From Endocalyx cinctus (lineage: Eukaryota; Ascomycota; Sordariomycetes; Amphisphaeriales; Apiosporaceae), in assembly GCA_001600455.1 (NCBI GenBank), contig BCKC01000001.1, positions 310,001 through 374,000 on the forward strand: DNA of 64,000 nucleotides, in the 5' to 3' direction. Every line of letters starts with the position of its first letter. Position 1 is the first letter of the stretch. Of the stretch, positions 12,301 to 25,242 are shown in pieces. Below the pieces are notes generated by a model that saw only the letters and a program-made list of their open reading frames with translations, had not been told where the DNA came from and did no database searches. A program made the position numbers and the translations under genes.

Positions 12301-14090
12301 TGTCTACTACTATGTACAAGTATGTAAATTATCAGCAGCGGAAATTCTTCAACAGTCCCATTTTCTTTTTCTTCTTATCTGATTGGTCCGACAGGGGTAG
12401 TAACTGATCTCTCGAAATGTGTTTCCCCATCGGTACCGATCAACGGTGATGGTATTTGCTGTTTTGCATACTGCTGCGCTGTTTGACGCATTCACCCCCA
12501 AAAAGAGTTTCTAATTCGAGAAACAGATCTACTTGCAGTGTAACCCTCCACTACGTGTATCTACCGCACGGGTTATTTTTTGTCTTTTTTTTTCCTGTCT
12601 TGTCTGACCAATCTTTCTAGTGTCATTGTTCAGTGAGTGTCTCTCGAGATAATAATAACATCATTTGTTCATCATCTACCGATGAACACCGTATATTACG
12701 AGTTGTGGATTCATCCTTCGTCGTTATCGTCTGACCAGTCAACGGTTTTAACGTCTGACATCGGTATTGTAGCCTAGTCCCAACCTCAACTGTAAGGAAT
12801 CCCGCCCATGTACAACATTATAACAGTATAGGTAAAGTGACGTATGTAGTTACAACTAACTAACCATCACTTTTTTTTTTTTTTTTTTTTTTGCAAACCT
12901 AACATTGGACGGGCGCGAAGTAAAACTACGGCCGTGAACATCACATCAAACTGCAACGATAGGGTTACATTACCGGCAAGTCCTGAAAAAAATGAGGCGC
13001 GGGGTAGTATTGTAGCATGATGTAAAAGACGCCGAGAAAAAGAAGATAGGAAAAAAGAAGCGAATGCGCTTCTCGTTGTCCGAGTTAAGCGCCAGGAGCG
13101 ACAGAGCGTGCATCATCATCACCTCAACCGCCCCCAAGGTCTTTTCAACTACGCCTCAGCCCATCTATTTACTTCTTACAGCCATCGGTATAGAGATAGG
13201 TGATAGCTTCAAGGCAACAACTCTTTTTTTTTTTTTTTTTCCTTACCTCTGCTCTGTCAGCTTTCAGCAGGCAAGGATGGAGGAAGGGGAGGAGTAAAGG
13301 ATCGACAAACAGAATTCACTTACATCACCATTTAACTTTTGGATATGATAATGATCGATCGATACAATAAGCAAGTCAAACAAGTAGACGGGCAGACGGG
13401 GTATGTTCAATTGCCGAAATTCTTATCAAAAGTTCATAGTGAAGGAAAAAAAAAATCGTCCTTTTTCAATTAGTGATCGTTATGATAATTCAACGAACCA
13501 AACTTCGCCCTACTTTTCGTCGCATGATACCCAAAATGGAAAACTCGACATCTGCGCCGTCCATTCGTCAATTTGATTTCACACCGGTTCAGTCGTATTT
13601 GACGATTTACGAGGTCTCGGTATCAACCGGCACAATGCAAAGTTCCAACCCGTTCATTGTTGGTTTTTTTTTTTCCCCCCCTTTCCCCAGTAACTTCGAC
13701 AGCCGATCAATATCACATATGCGAAGAAAAAAAAAATCGATCCTTTTCTGCAGTGTTACGTCTTTTCTAATTACTAAACGGATTATAACACGCGCATTGA
13801 CACAATAGAACGAAGAAGTAATAACCAACAAGCTGTGTTGGTGATGATGAAGTCGTAGGAAATTATTTTGTTAAATTAGAAAAACGCCAAAAATGTTACC
13901 GTTGCCGTACATATTTTCCTCATATCGTCGTAGATTGCTACCGGAACCACCATTCCGGAGGGCCAACATAACGGTCATGTTTTAAGTCGACGACTGTGTC
14001 ACACCCGACTGACCCGGTGACCTTCCCATCCATCCTCCTTCCCCCCCCTTTTGTTTTTGCTCCCCAACAAAAGAAGAAGAAAAAAAGATT
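9373..14090. other. 4.7-kb intergenic region, no convincing gene
   Basis: This lies between the 5' end of the oxidase-hydrolase gene and the 3' end of NADP-GDH. It is AT-rich, with poly-T runs near 10421, 10543, 12871 and 13224 and a short tandem repeat near 11760 (GCAGTCAGG-type units). Open frames at 11511-11708, 13064-13297 and 13473-13808 lack recognisable domains or codon bias and are not called. The first several hundred bases should hold the oxidase-hydrolase promoter. No tRNA-like T-arm and acceptor pairing was found. Confidence 0.55.
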
Positions 14091-15818
<1,728 letters not shown>

Positions 15819-15940
15819 GTCTGCTTTCTATGGATGACTGGTAATATTCGGAGAAATGTGAATAAAGACCCAACGAAGTATGAAGGGACTGAGGTTCGAC
15901 TCTATCTTCTAGAGAGGCTCTGTGTACTGTATAAAGAGAT

Positions 15941-16079
15941 GATAAGATAGCCCGAGTGCTCAGTCGCTGGCGATAAGAGGTAGCGTCTATGACACAACCT
16001 TTTCGTCGAGATTGTCTTAAAATAAGTAGCTAGTGATGCAAGCAAGTAGTTTGAATTGGTGTGAGAGCTAAGAGATAAG
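15941..16079 (-). promoter_or_regulatory. Three GATAAG sites upstream of NADP-GDH (AreA/NIT2-type)
   Basis: GATAAG occurs on the plus strand at 15941-15946, 15972-15977 and 16074-16079, that is 123-261 bp before the NADP-GDH start codon. This hexamer is the preferred target of fungal nitrogen GATA factors such as AreA and NIT2, and clustered sites are typical of functional elements. Binding is inferred from the motif and gene function. Confidence 0.5.
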
Positions 16080-17815
16080 GAATAGAAGCACCAAATCTGA
16101 GAAGCCACGAAGTTCGAACAATCTATGTATATATATACTCATCCGGGACTTATACAGAGAGAGGGCAAGAGAAGCATCATCCCGTCTTTGTCCTCCTCGA
16201 CGTCACGAGGACCTCCTCCGTATTCGGTCCTCTCGTCACCTCCTTTTTCGTGTTACTCTATACCGCTTATTCATTTTTATTCATACATTTCTTTTTCCCC
16301 GTAGGTAATGAATTTTTGTCATGAGGTGGGATGAGCTTTTCCTTGCTCCGATGAAGCTGGAGGGTAGGTTAGGTAGCAGGGTAGCTTGGTAGGATCGGTA
16401 AAACTTCTCCACGGAAATAGCGTGTCTTACTTTACCCTTGAACCCTACCCAGCTACTCGTCAAGCCAGAAGAAGGGAAAGTCTTACAGATTCAAAATACC
16501 TAAAACGCGGCGATGTGGGGGAGGGTGGGTGGATGGATGTTGGTTGTGTTGTTCTCCCATGCAGCATGGAACATAGCGAAGAAAGCTTCTTTCTTCCATG
16601 ACTTACATTACCTCTTTCCTTTTTTTCGCGTCTTCCCTGCATCTTACTTTTCATTTTCAGGGATTATAATGTGAGATGGTGCAGATGCGGCAATTTTATC
16701 GTAACGTATGTATATGCATCATCTATACTAGCTTAGCTGCATTATTACCCACGGCCGTGGGGGAAATCCCGGCCGCTGGGTCCATCATTGCTCCCGTAAT
16801 CGCAGAATTGACGAAAAAAATGGCTTTCTGCAAATAAATTTTCCTTTCTGGTTCTATTTTGCCGCCCTGGCTGATCTAGACAAAAGCCTCGAGCCTCGTG
16901 GGGGAGTTATTTTTTTTTTTCTTTTCTCTTTCTTCTTTTTTCTTTCAGGTCACCAGCGTATTCGGCGGCGCCTGTCACATGCTAGGGGACTTTCATGGGT
17001 CGTAAGACCGATGACGGAATGAATATCAGGTAGCAAGGCTCCAATCAATTAAACAATGGAAGGAATAAAAGGAAGAAGAAGAAAAAGCCTCATACACTAG
17101 GCACACGACGATCTGATTTTGAGCCATTACACGAATTGAGAACAAACGAGACGTGGGAAAAAAACATGCCCGCGTCATCTAATTCGTCAATTGAGTCCTC
17201 CCCATTGGGAAATTTCACTGCATCAACCGAGTTCGGTCACTCCGTGCTAAGCATTCACTCAGCCCTGGCCATCCCTCAGCTCTACTGCTATACTACTCAA
17301 CTATGTAAGGTACCAAGCAAAAGCACTATCCGGTCACGGAGGATTTGAGGGCGCTTGTCGCGTGATATCTTGCTTTTTTCTTTCTTTCTACGTTCTTTAC
17401 CTGTCCTCATCAACATTGGAAATATTGCCAAGGGGTTTTGTTTTTCTGAATCTATCCGGACTTTCTGTCTGAGATGCGATTTCCGGATCTTGGATATTCG
17501 TGACACGTAATGCAGGAAGATTTCGGAAAGAGAAGAAAATAATTCTTAAATCGTGATATTGAATGTTATGCTTAATTAATATGCGTACGTCCCAAGCAGC
17601 GCGCTTTCATTCCCTCTGAAATAACGAGTTTTAAGAAATGACTTTTTTACTCGACTCCCTGATTTCCCCAAGTATTCAGCGAAGCAAATTCGAAACTCCC
17701 ATACTCCGAGCCACCTGCCTCTTCCTTGTCATACCGTCACACATTAACCTATATATTTGCCTTAAATAATGATATATACCGTCCTAAGCCTTCAATAATC
17801 ACAACGGTCACGCGC
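16080..17815. other. Intergenic region between NADP-GDH promoter and POL3 3' end
   Basis: No gene is recognised. It contains a TA-rich stretch near 16125-16138 that could act as a distal TATA region for NADP-GDH, a perfect 14-bp palindrome at 16748-16761, pyrimidine tracts near 16910-16950, and the presumed POL3 3' UTR at its right end. Open frames such as 16386-16601 and 17136-17348 carry no recognisable protein signature. Confidence 0.55.
16748..16761. repeat. Perfect 14-bp palindrome CCCACGGCCGTGGG
   Basis: A GC-rich self-complementary 14-mer with CGG and CCG half-sites meeting at the centre, in otherwise AT-rich DNA about 930 bp upstream of the NADP-GDH start. Zn2Cys6 regulators bind CGG/CCG repeats, but function here is speculative. 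Confidence 0.4.
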
Positions 17816-20800
17816 CTACCAAATTGCAGATTGATCCAGATCGAACCGCTTAAGCTCCTTGCCCGCGTCCTCGACATCCTTCTTCGCCTTCATGCGCATA
17901 TAAAAGATGGGACAGTCTTTGGATGAGCAAATGACCTCACAGTGCATGCTTCCCTGACAATGTTGACACTGTGTCCAAAGCCTTCCGAATCTGATCTCGA
18001 GATCTGACACTTTGTCCAGCGTCTTGTTGTAAAGCTCACCCACTCGAGGGGCGCAGTCTTTGCAGACCGCACCTGCGCTTTCTTCTTTGCCCACCAGGGG
18101 TTTCTTGCAGCCCATGCACGTCATAGTCTTCTTCGCGAACTTCATGAGACCACCGACGGTTGGTGCCGCGACTGAGATCGAGCGCGTATGGTCGCCCGTG
18201 AGTAGCGACCGAGACTTGGTCTCGCCGAGAATCGGGTCGAAAATACGGCCGAGGGGTTTGGCGAGCTGGTTATCTAGGTAATACTTCGTGTCGATTGGGA
18301 CGTTGTTTTCGAGTACATAGATAGGGTCTTCCGACCGCTCAAAGTTCTTCGAACCGGTCGCACCTTTGATCATCACGTACGCTACTCGGTCGCCTAACCC
18401 TGGTGCCGAACCCGCATCACGCTTCTTCATGCGCGCTGCGAGCTCGACGTGAGCTTGCTTGGCGTCGTAGCTTTCCTTCGTGAGAGCTTTCGTGATCACC
18501 AGCTTAGACATATCAACTTTGTTTTGCAGGAGATCCGCGATCATAGCTTTGACATATCTAAGAAAAAAAGGTTAGTCGAATACTATAAAACCAAAGGGTT
18601 TGAGGATACGAACTCTTGAGCACCCGGAACATCTCGATCAATCAAAATCATTCTGAGCACTTTGTCGATGACTGTCTGAACGAGAAGACAGTTGTCTCTT
18701 CGGACCGTCTCGATACCTTTGGTGTCCATCTTGTCGTATTTCTCCGGCTTGGTCCAGTACAAGCCAGCATAACGCTTCTTGTTGATTAGAAGATACGGGT
18801 AATATACTTTTTCGAACTCTAGTTTGATAGGCTTGACGAACTTGGAAGACACGTAATTCGCAGCTTCTTCTCCGAGCTTCATCGCCTCTCTTAGGTCTTC
18901 TGTTCCAAACTTGACCATGACGGAATCTGTATCACCGTATATGACCTGAGCATTGTGAGAATAGCCGTTCGCGATGCAGTACTTCTTTTCAACTTCTTCC
19001 TTCGTCTTTTCGATCATCTTTCGACCGTAACTTGTCGTACTACTGGCGATTTCGAGACAGGGAAGTTTACCTGTCGTAGCACCAGTCAAACCGTACACAC
19101 TGTTGGCACTGATTTTCAAAGCAAGCTGGCGACCGTTCAAGACGGCTTTCTTGAAAGGGTCCGTCTCAACCGCCAATTCTCGTTTAGCCTGTTTTCTTGC
19201 GGCGAGCAACTCTTCGAGAATCTGCGCAAGGAGACCCTTTCGCTGTTTGACCGTGACGAACATGTCGCCATTTGGCGTGACGATGTAGTCTTCATCTTTC
19301 TGTAAGTTGAACTTTTCCACAGCTGTCTTGTTCAATAGCGTTGTATAGCACAAGTTGTGTGCTTGCATGATACTGGGATACAGTGAAGCGAAATCAAGTG
19401 TAGCCACAGGCTGCTCGTAGTAACCTCGTACAGGCTCGATAACAGTAGCTCCTTCATATTGCTCGTCTGATCCCTTCGAGTTCTTGTCTGGAATTACAAG
19501 TTTTTGTTCCAAGGCCTTGCGGAAAAGTTGACTGATGAATTTCACTTGCTGTCCTCGGGACAATAGGTAGTTAAATGGAACACCCGTGACTCTAGCCATT
19601 TCTGTGTAGTTTTCGAGACAAGAGAGCTTGTCCATTAACCTCTGAGGCAGGTAGGCATCCTTCAAGCAGTACAGAGCCAGACGTCTTCTCGATTCAGGCG
19701 TTCCGTTGAAGAGCTCAGTAATCATGGTATAATGAACGTCTTCTTTTTGCTCTCCTAGGAAATGGGAGCAGACGGAGTTAAGAGTATAACTTCGAAGATG
19801 GTGATCACGCTGGATTAGCTGCAGCAGATCTAACTGCAGCCGTCCGTTCGTGTTTGTCGACTTGGTATCTCGGTTACCCATCTGTTTGCTGGAAAACTTT
19901 GTCTCCTTCGAGACCGATCTGACGCTGGGTAAGCGAGTCCAGTACTCAAACCCTTTCACTTTCAAGTGGTGTGCACGATCCAGCAAGTATGGGAAATCAA
20001 AGTTGGAAATGTTGTATCCAGTAATGAGGTCAGGATCAACCTTATCGAGGAATCTTTTCCATGACAACAACATGTCTTCTTCCCTTTCAAAATCGAGGAT
20101 TTGAGTTGCTACGATAGAGCTGGTTGAGTCGAGGCAGAATACGTTACGGACGAAAGGCTTCTTTTCTCCGTATTTGGTGACAACGTTCGCAATCTGAATG
20201 ACGGGATCCTGGTTGGCCTCCGGAAAGATGCCCTTACGACCGGCACATTCGATATCAAACGAAAGTATACGTAGAGGGGCCATCTTGGACCATTCTCCTT
20301 TAGGTTCATGGGATATTAAGTCTCGGTAACTGATTTCTGCTTCGATTTGACAGCTCGATTGCTGCTGATTGTTGGGGATAAGACGATATGCTTTTGCGGG
20401 GGCTTCTACCCAGGACATTCCTGGAATCTGGATATGTTAGTTAGTATGATTGTAAATGATAACTAATACTCTGCTTTAAAGTATTACATACCTTGCAGTC
20501 AACCATGAATCTCATGACATATTGCAGATTATCAAAAGTCATGATATCACCCTCGTGCCCTCTCCACATCCCTTTCCAATTGGCATGTCCTTTCTCAATC
20601 GTAGTCCGGACACGGGAAATGAGTTTGGGGTCGGCGACAGTGATTTTTATGTATGGGCTTTGGGTGTTCCCCTGGAAACCGTAGATACTCTCTCTCAGGA
20701 CGAGTTCGCAAGAATGTATTACTTTTTGGGTCTGCGCTACTTGGGTCTCGAGGTAAGCTGTGAATGAGGCACAGTCGTTTTTCGTAAACGAGATGGGGGC

Positions 20801-21250
20801 GGCGACGTAGAGATAGTGCTTGAAGTCGGTGACGTGAAGCAAGACTGAGTGGCCCTTCTCAGTCACACCGAAAAGCTTGACGGTTGTTTGACCGCCATGA
20901 AGAGTGCCTTCCTCTACTTCGATTTGTTGGAAGATAAGATTATCTCTCTGGGGATTGAAATCGACCACCGGAGGTCTTTCCCATGCCTGGTCCTTTTCTG
21001 AGTTGTTCTGCTTGAGCTCTGAGATGTCCTGACTGAGCTTTTCGAGAACCTCGGACTCGAATACGCTTTTGGATTGGGTCGATGTTAATTTAGACCCGCG
21101 AGGTGGCTGTGAACTATTGAGGCGCGAGGCAGGAGATGAGGATAAGGGTTCTAAACGACGTCTCTTGGTGGAAGATGGGGTTGAAGGGATATTGTGGCGA
21201 CTAGGGGCATCGCCGAGAACACGTTTTTGAGGAAGAGTTGCAGCAGCCAT
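17816..21250 (-). CDS. POL3: DNA polymerase delta catalytic subunit
   Basis: Replicative B-family DNA polymerase with proofreading, nuclear, mainly lagging-strand synthesis and repair. Three exons: 21250-20492, 20427-18614, 18557-17816; 1104 residues, the normal size. The 3'-5' exonuclease has Exo I FDIE (from residue 310), Exo [13 protein letters not shown] and Exo III YCLKDAY. The polymerase has motif [11 protein letters not shown], motif [10 protein letters not shown] and motif C YGDTDS (750-755). The C-terminus carries two four-Cys modules: CysA (CMGC...CKDC, zinc, PCNA contact) and CysB (CQHC...CSSKDC, iron-sulfur site in this family). Intron 1 (64 bp) joins CK to IPGMSW. Intron 2 (56 bp) needs the unusual donor GTTCGT to give AQEYVKAM; the nearby GTATCC donor breaks the frame. 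An ACGCGT box lies 196 bp upstream of the start. Confidence 0.97.
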
Positions 21251-21445
21251 GACTGCGACTTGTTAATGAAGGATGAACTATTGAGAGTGATTTTGAAGCA
21301 TCAGAACAATCTGGAAAATAGTAATTAAAAGTTCGGAGGTTCAGTTGTTGAATGTAGATTACATAGTAAAATAGTGAAAGAAAAAAAGTATACGGCAGAT
21401 AAAGTGCTATGATAGCTATATTATCAAAGAAAAGGGAATCGCGTT

Positions 21446-21451
21446 ACGCGT
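21446..21451. promoter_or_regulatory. ACGCGT box upstream of POL3 (MCB-type)
   Basis: The palindromic hexamer ACGCGT is 196 bp upstream of the POL3 start codon. This is the MluI cell-cycle box bound by MBF, which drives G1/S transcription of replication genes, including DNA polymerases, in yeasts. Position and gene function fit; a single hexamer can also occur by chance. Confidence 0.4.
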
Positions 21452-22088
21452 TGGAAGGGACAAGGGTTCACGCTTCACGCTTCACGGTTTTAATTACTTC
21501 TTTTAGTGGGGGTTTCCCCACTACGATAAATAGCTTTTGCATAAATTCAGTATTATGCATAATTGTACATAATTGTACATAAATATTCAGATGCGACTCT
21601 GTCCCCCTTTAATGTATTTATTTACTACGACACCACAAACTACATCGCAATGATAAATCTTAGCCACCTCGATAATCTTAGTGCTTAAGGACGATTTATA
21701 TTTTGGTTTTTATGTTATATTTCGAAATGATGTACTTGAAAGACAGCGTAGCTCTCGTTAACCTATTTGTAGCGCTGCGGCGATGACCTTGTTGAACACA
21801 CCGCACGATACCTTTCAGTTAACATGCTTGGATAGATGCGAGGGCACTAAGGGGTGAAATGACTCGAATTATGGTTGAGGTTCATTAATAAATAGAATAC
21901 CCTCGGCTCTCTGGCAAGTTTGCTCCTACTTAAGGTAACAACGCTTTGAGGACGAGGGACAATATTGATTATATACACTCTTGTTGCTGGTTCGATCCAT
22001 TTCTAGAGACTGAGGTTCGTTGATATATTTGTAATATATATATCAAAAAAAAAAAAAAAAAATAGACCATGACAGAGTAAGAGTCAAT

Positions 22089-22192
22089 TCAAGCAGCCTC
22101 ATTTCTGAAGAACGGGTCATCATCAGAGAAACCAGAAGCCGCTGCCAGTCTCGAACTCAAGTCTTTGGAGAACCCGTAGTGGTTGGTGACCG
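22089..22192 (-). pseudogene. Orphan 3'-terminal coding exon or gene remnant, unknown family
   Basis: On the minus strand an acceptor-like TATAG is followed by 33 sense codons and TGA. The peptide includes VTNHYGFSKDLSS and ends in GFSDDDPFFRNEAA; its mixed composition looks like real protein, unlike the surrounding AT-rich frames. The frame stays open only a little further upstream, with no in-frame ATG, so it cannot be a complete single-exon gene. No convincing upstream exon was found before the beta-lactamase-like gene. It may be the last exon of a small unpredicted gene, or what is left of a decayed one. I do not recognise the family. Confidence 0.35.
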
Positions 22193-22685
22193 CTATACTA
22201 GTAATTCTTGGTGCTAGGAGAGACTTTATTTGAATTTATATGTGTAATCTCGCATCTCTGTTGCTTCTCGAGGAGGGAAGGGGCAGGTTGACTAACAGGA
22301 ATTTGACGTCACTTTTCAAATATCTATTTTTCCCCCGAGAAACAACCTGGAAAAAGAGAGATAGAGCATAGGGAGAGGGCATGGGATACAACTTTGGATG
22401 AACAAAGAGGGAGATATATTCTTGCCTGGTGCTATTATATCATTGAAGTTGGTAGAACGGTGGGTAAAAGGTCTCGACTATTTCAAGGATTCCAATATTT
22501 GACGGAGTGCATTTCGGTGTATAAGAGTGGACACGGTATAACTACGTAATAAATAAATAAAACGATAATACTCGCCGTACTTGGATACTTGTTATGTATG
22601 TTAGAAATAAACTGCTTAAATTCGGTGATATATATACATACGTAACTTAACTCTCAACCTCACCGTCATAATCACTCCTCACAAC

Positions 22686-24400
22686 TCACCCAACTCTATC
22701 AAACCAAACCATGACCCCCGATCCAGGCTGCGCCATATCGACACCCAAAGCCACGACCTTCTCCTCATCCCTATCAATCTTAAACCTCGCCACGGCCGCG
22801 CCCCTAACTAGCGGCGTCGGGACCTCGGCATTCACCCAAGCGACGTATTCCTCTCCGGACACCCACTCAAAGTCGACCGTGCAATTAACCACCCTCCTCA
22901 AATCCACCCGCAAAACCGGCTCTCCCGGATCCCGCACCGGTATCTCCTCGCGCGCCTCGCGTTCGACGCGCAGCTCCACGTCCCGAAATCCCGCGTCGCG
23001 GTACGTCCCCGCGTACGCCTCGACGGGCAACGCTCGCGGCGCCGGCGACGTCGGCGCGCGCGGGTACAAGAGGTCGCGAAACGACTTGTAGTGCTCGATA
23101 TTCCGGGCTACGATCTCGTCCCTCTTCGCGACGGGGTCGTCTCGATCTTCCTCGGAAATTCCTAACTCGTCGTCCATGAGCTTGGCGAAGATGGCGTCGC
23201 AGGCGTGATACCCTGCCCAATCGCCGTTGGACAGGAGGACGACGCCCCAGCGGCGGCCGGGCATGAAGGCGACGCGCGAGGCGTACCCGGTCAGGCCGCC
23301 CGAGTGGGTCACGAGGCCGACGCCGCGGTAGTGCGTCGTTTGCCAGCCCATGGCGTACAGCTCCGGGCTCGAGTGGCCCCACGGCGATTCGGGCTGGCCC
23401 GTGAGCATGAGCGGCGTCGCGAGCGTCCGCGCGTCCAGCGGGGCGGGCAGCTCGTCGTCCGCGAACGCGCGGATCCACTTGGCGAGGTCGACGACGTTGC
23501 TGATGATACCGCCGCCGCCGACGAGGTCCGTGTCCGTCCAGGGGGTGCGTCTCGTCTCGTTGGTCAGCGGGTCCCACGAGTAGCCGTGCGAGAGGATTTT
23601 CCCCCTTTCCCTATCTTGAGACGCTAGCGCGTCCGCGAGCTTGACGGTCGTGTCGCGCATCCGCAGCGGTTTCCATATCGCCTCGGCGTGCACCTCGCCG
23701 ATCCACTTGCCCATGAGCGTCTGGATGACGTGCTGCAGCGTCATGTAGCCGAGGTTGAGGTAGTTCCACCCGGCGCGCAGCTCCCGGACCGCCGGCAGGT
23801 GTCTGAGGCTGCGGATCGCGTCCCGCAAGGTAAAGTTGGCGCCGCCGTAGCTCAGATCGCTGGCCGCCGTGCCTAGCCGGTGCGACAGCGCGTCTTTTAG
23901 GGTGGCGTGGTGCGTCGCGTACTCGGACGGTAGCTTAAAGTCTTCGCCGAGTATGCTGCGCAGGGTCGAGTCCGTGCTGAGATGGGCCGTGGGGTCTTCG
24001 CTGTTATACGTATCCAGCGTGTATAATAGAGACGCAGCTGTGAATGACTTCGTTAGTGATGCTATGTAGTATAGCGTCTCTGGCTGCGCCGGAGTATCGT
24101 CGAGAATAGCATATCCAAAAGCCTGTTTTTGATGATTAGAATTAGTGCATATAAAAATAAGTCTAATCACCATAAGCTCACGTCAAGAATAGTCTCATCG
24201 CCCCTGATTATAGCAAGTGAGAGGCCGGGAGCCTGGAAATGAGAAACCACATTTTGAATATATTCCCGCGTACTGGCATCAAGATGATTTTTTCCATCAA
24301 GAGTATGCCCAATTGTATCACTGCTCAATGGAATCTGTGACGCCGATAATACACGCCAGATGAACAACCCTATTACGATGAATAAAGGGGCATTAAACAT
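22686..24400 (-). CDS. Secreted beta-lactamase-fold serine hydrolase (class C / PBP-like)
   Basis: Serine hydrolase of the AmpC/esterase/D-aminopeptidase fold; such fungal proteins are mostly esterases or peptidases of unknown substrate, not antibiotic resistance enzymes. Two exons, 24400-24182 and 24122-22686, with a 59-bp intron; 551 residues. An N-terminal hydrophobic segment (APLFIVIGLFIWRVLSA) looks like a signal peptide or anchor. Active-site motifs: S-L-T-K with Ser95 and Lys98, Y-L-N at 194-196, and H-S-G-G at 346-349 in place of the KTG box. After the catalytic domain (to about residue 400) comes a beta-rich tail of the kind found on fungal members. The donor choice (GAC then GTGAGC) keeps the frame; the later GTGATT does not. 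Codons from about 22900 to 23850 are strongly GC-rich. Confidence 0.87.
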
Positions 24401-25242
24401 CGTTATGAACAGCTCGGCATGAAAACTCGCCGAACTTTTCTAACTTGTGAATATCTTACTGGCGCTGAAGTGATAGACAAACTGCTTTGATTTCGCGAAA
24501 TGCTGACTTATAGATTGATATGCTCATGCGCAACAGTTACATGGCGAGATGTCCTAGATTATGTCATTTTCTGACTGTGTGCTTAGCAGTACCCCGGGCC
24601 ATGTTCATCGCGAGGTTACACAAGAATGAAAATTGGGGATGAGGGTAATATTCATTATCACCATCCCCACTCACAGAACCCCAAAAAATCCGAAAAAGCC
24701 GGGTCATTCTGAGGGGAAGTGGTCTAAGACAAAAGGACTTTGCGTTCTCGTAAACACCAACTCTACGAGCTGGCTATTATTATTTTATTTTTATATTATT
24801 CATGCCGTTATTCGGTCTCTCTTCATCCTGACGAGGGAAGCCTGAAACGGTGTTATGCGTACAATTATTGAACAAAGAAAAAAGAAAATCTTTCGTATGG
24901 AGGACCGACGTTTTTGATTCCCGTATGCCATAGTTCGTCACCCCACCCTTCCAAAAAATAAAAACTCCTACGATTGCACCCTCTCCCATCATATAAATAT
25001 CTACATGAAGCATTGGCATCGCCTGGATCAAAAGCGCTAAAAAGTCACTGAAATGCTCTGTGAACACCTCATTATCGATTTCATGGATAATAAATAGAAT
25101 CATCGACTTGACTGGGTAACTCCGAGTATATTTCGGACTTGGCGTTATGATCTTACGCGTGTCGACCTAATCTTGTGTCGCCAAGATTGGGACAGCGTCT
25201 TCACAAGCTCGTTTCCATGATTCCAACGGAGATCGTGGTAAC
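24401..25242. other. Intergenic region, no gene seen
   Basis: 840 bp between the 5' end of the beta-lactamase-like gene and the 3' end of the elongase gene. Short AT-rich frames only; presumably the promoter on the left and the elongase 3' UTR on the right. Confidence 0.55.

Larger units (their letters stand above)
21251..22685. other. POL3 promoter / intergenic region with an orphan exon
   Basis: This contains the POL3 upstream region (ACGCGT listed separately), short direct repeats of CATAATTGTA near 21558-21580, a poly-A run near 22045-22062, and the orphan coding segment at 22089-22192. The right end is presumably the 3' UTR of the beta-lactamase-like gene. Confidence 0.55.

Noticed and set aside
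13473..13808. 111-codon plus-strand frame upstream of the GDH 3' end
   Set aside because: Contains poly-T and poly-C encoded homopolymers and no recognisable protein features.
21980..22000. GGTTCGATCC, a tRNA T-arm-like sequence
   Set aside because: No complementary T-stem and no acceptor, D or anticodon arm around it on either strand.
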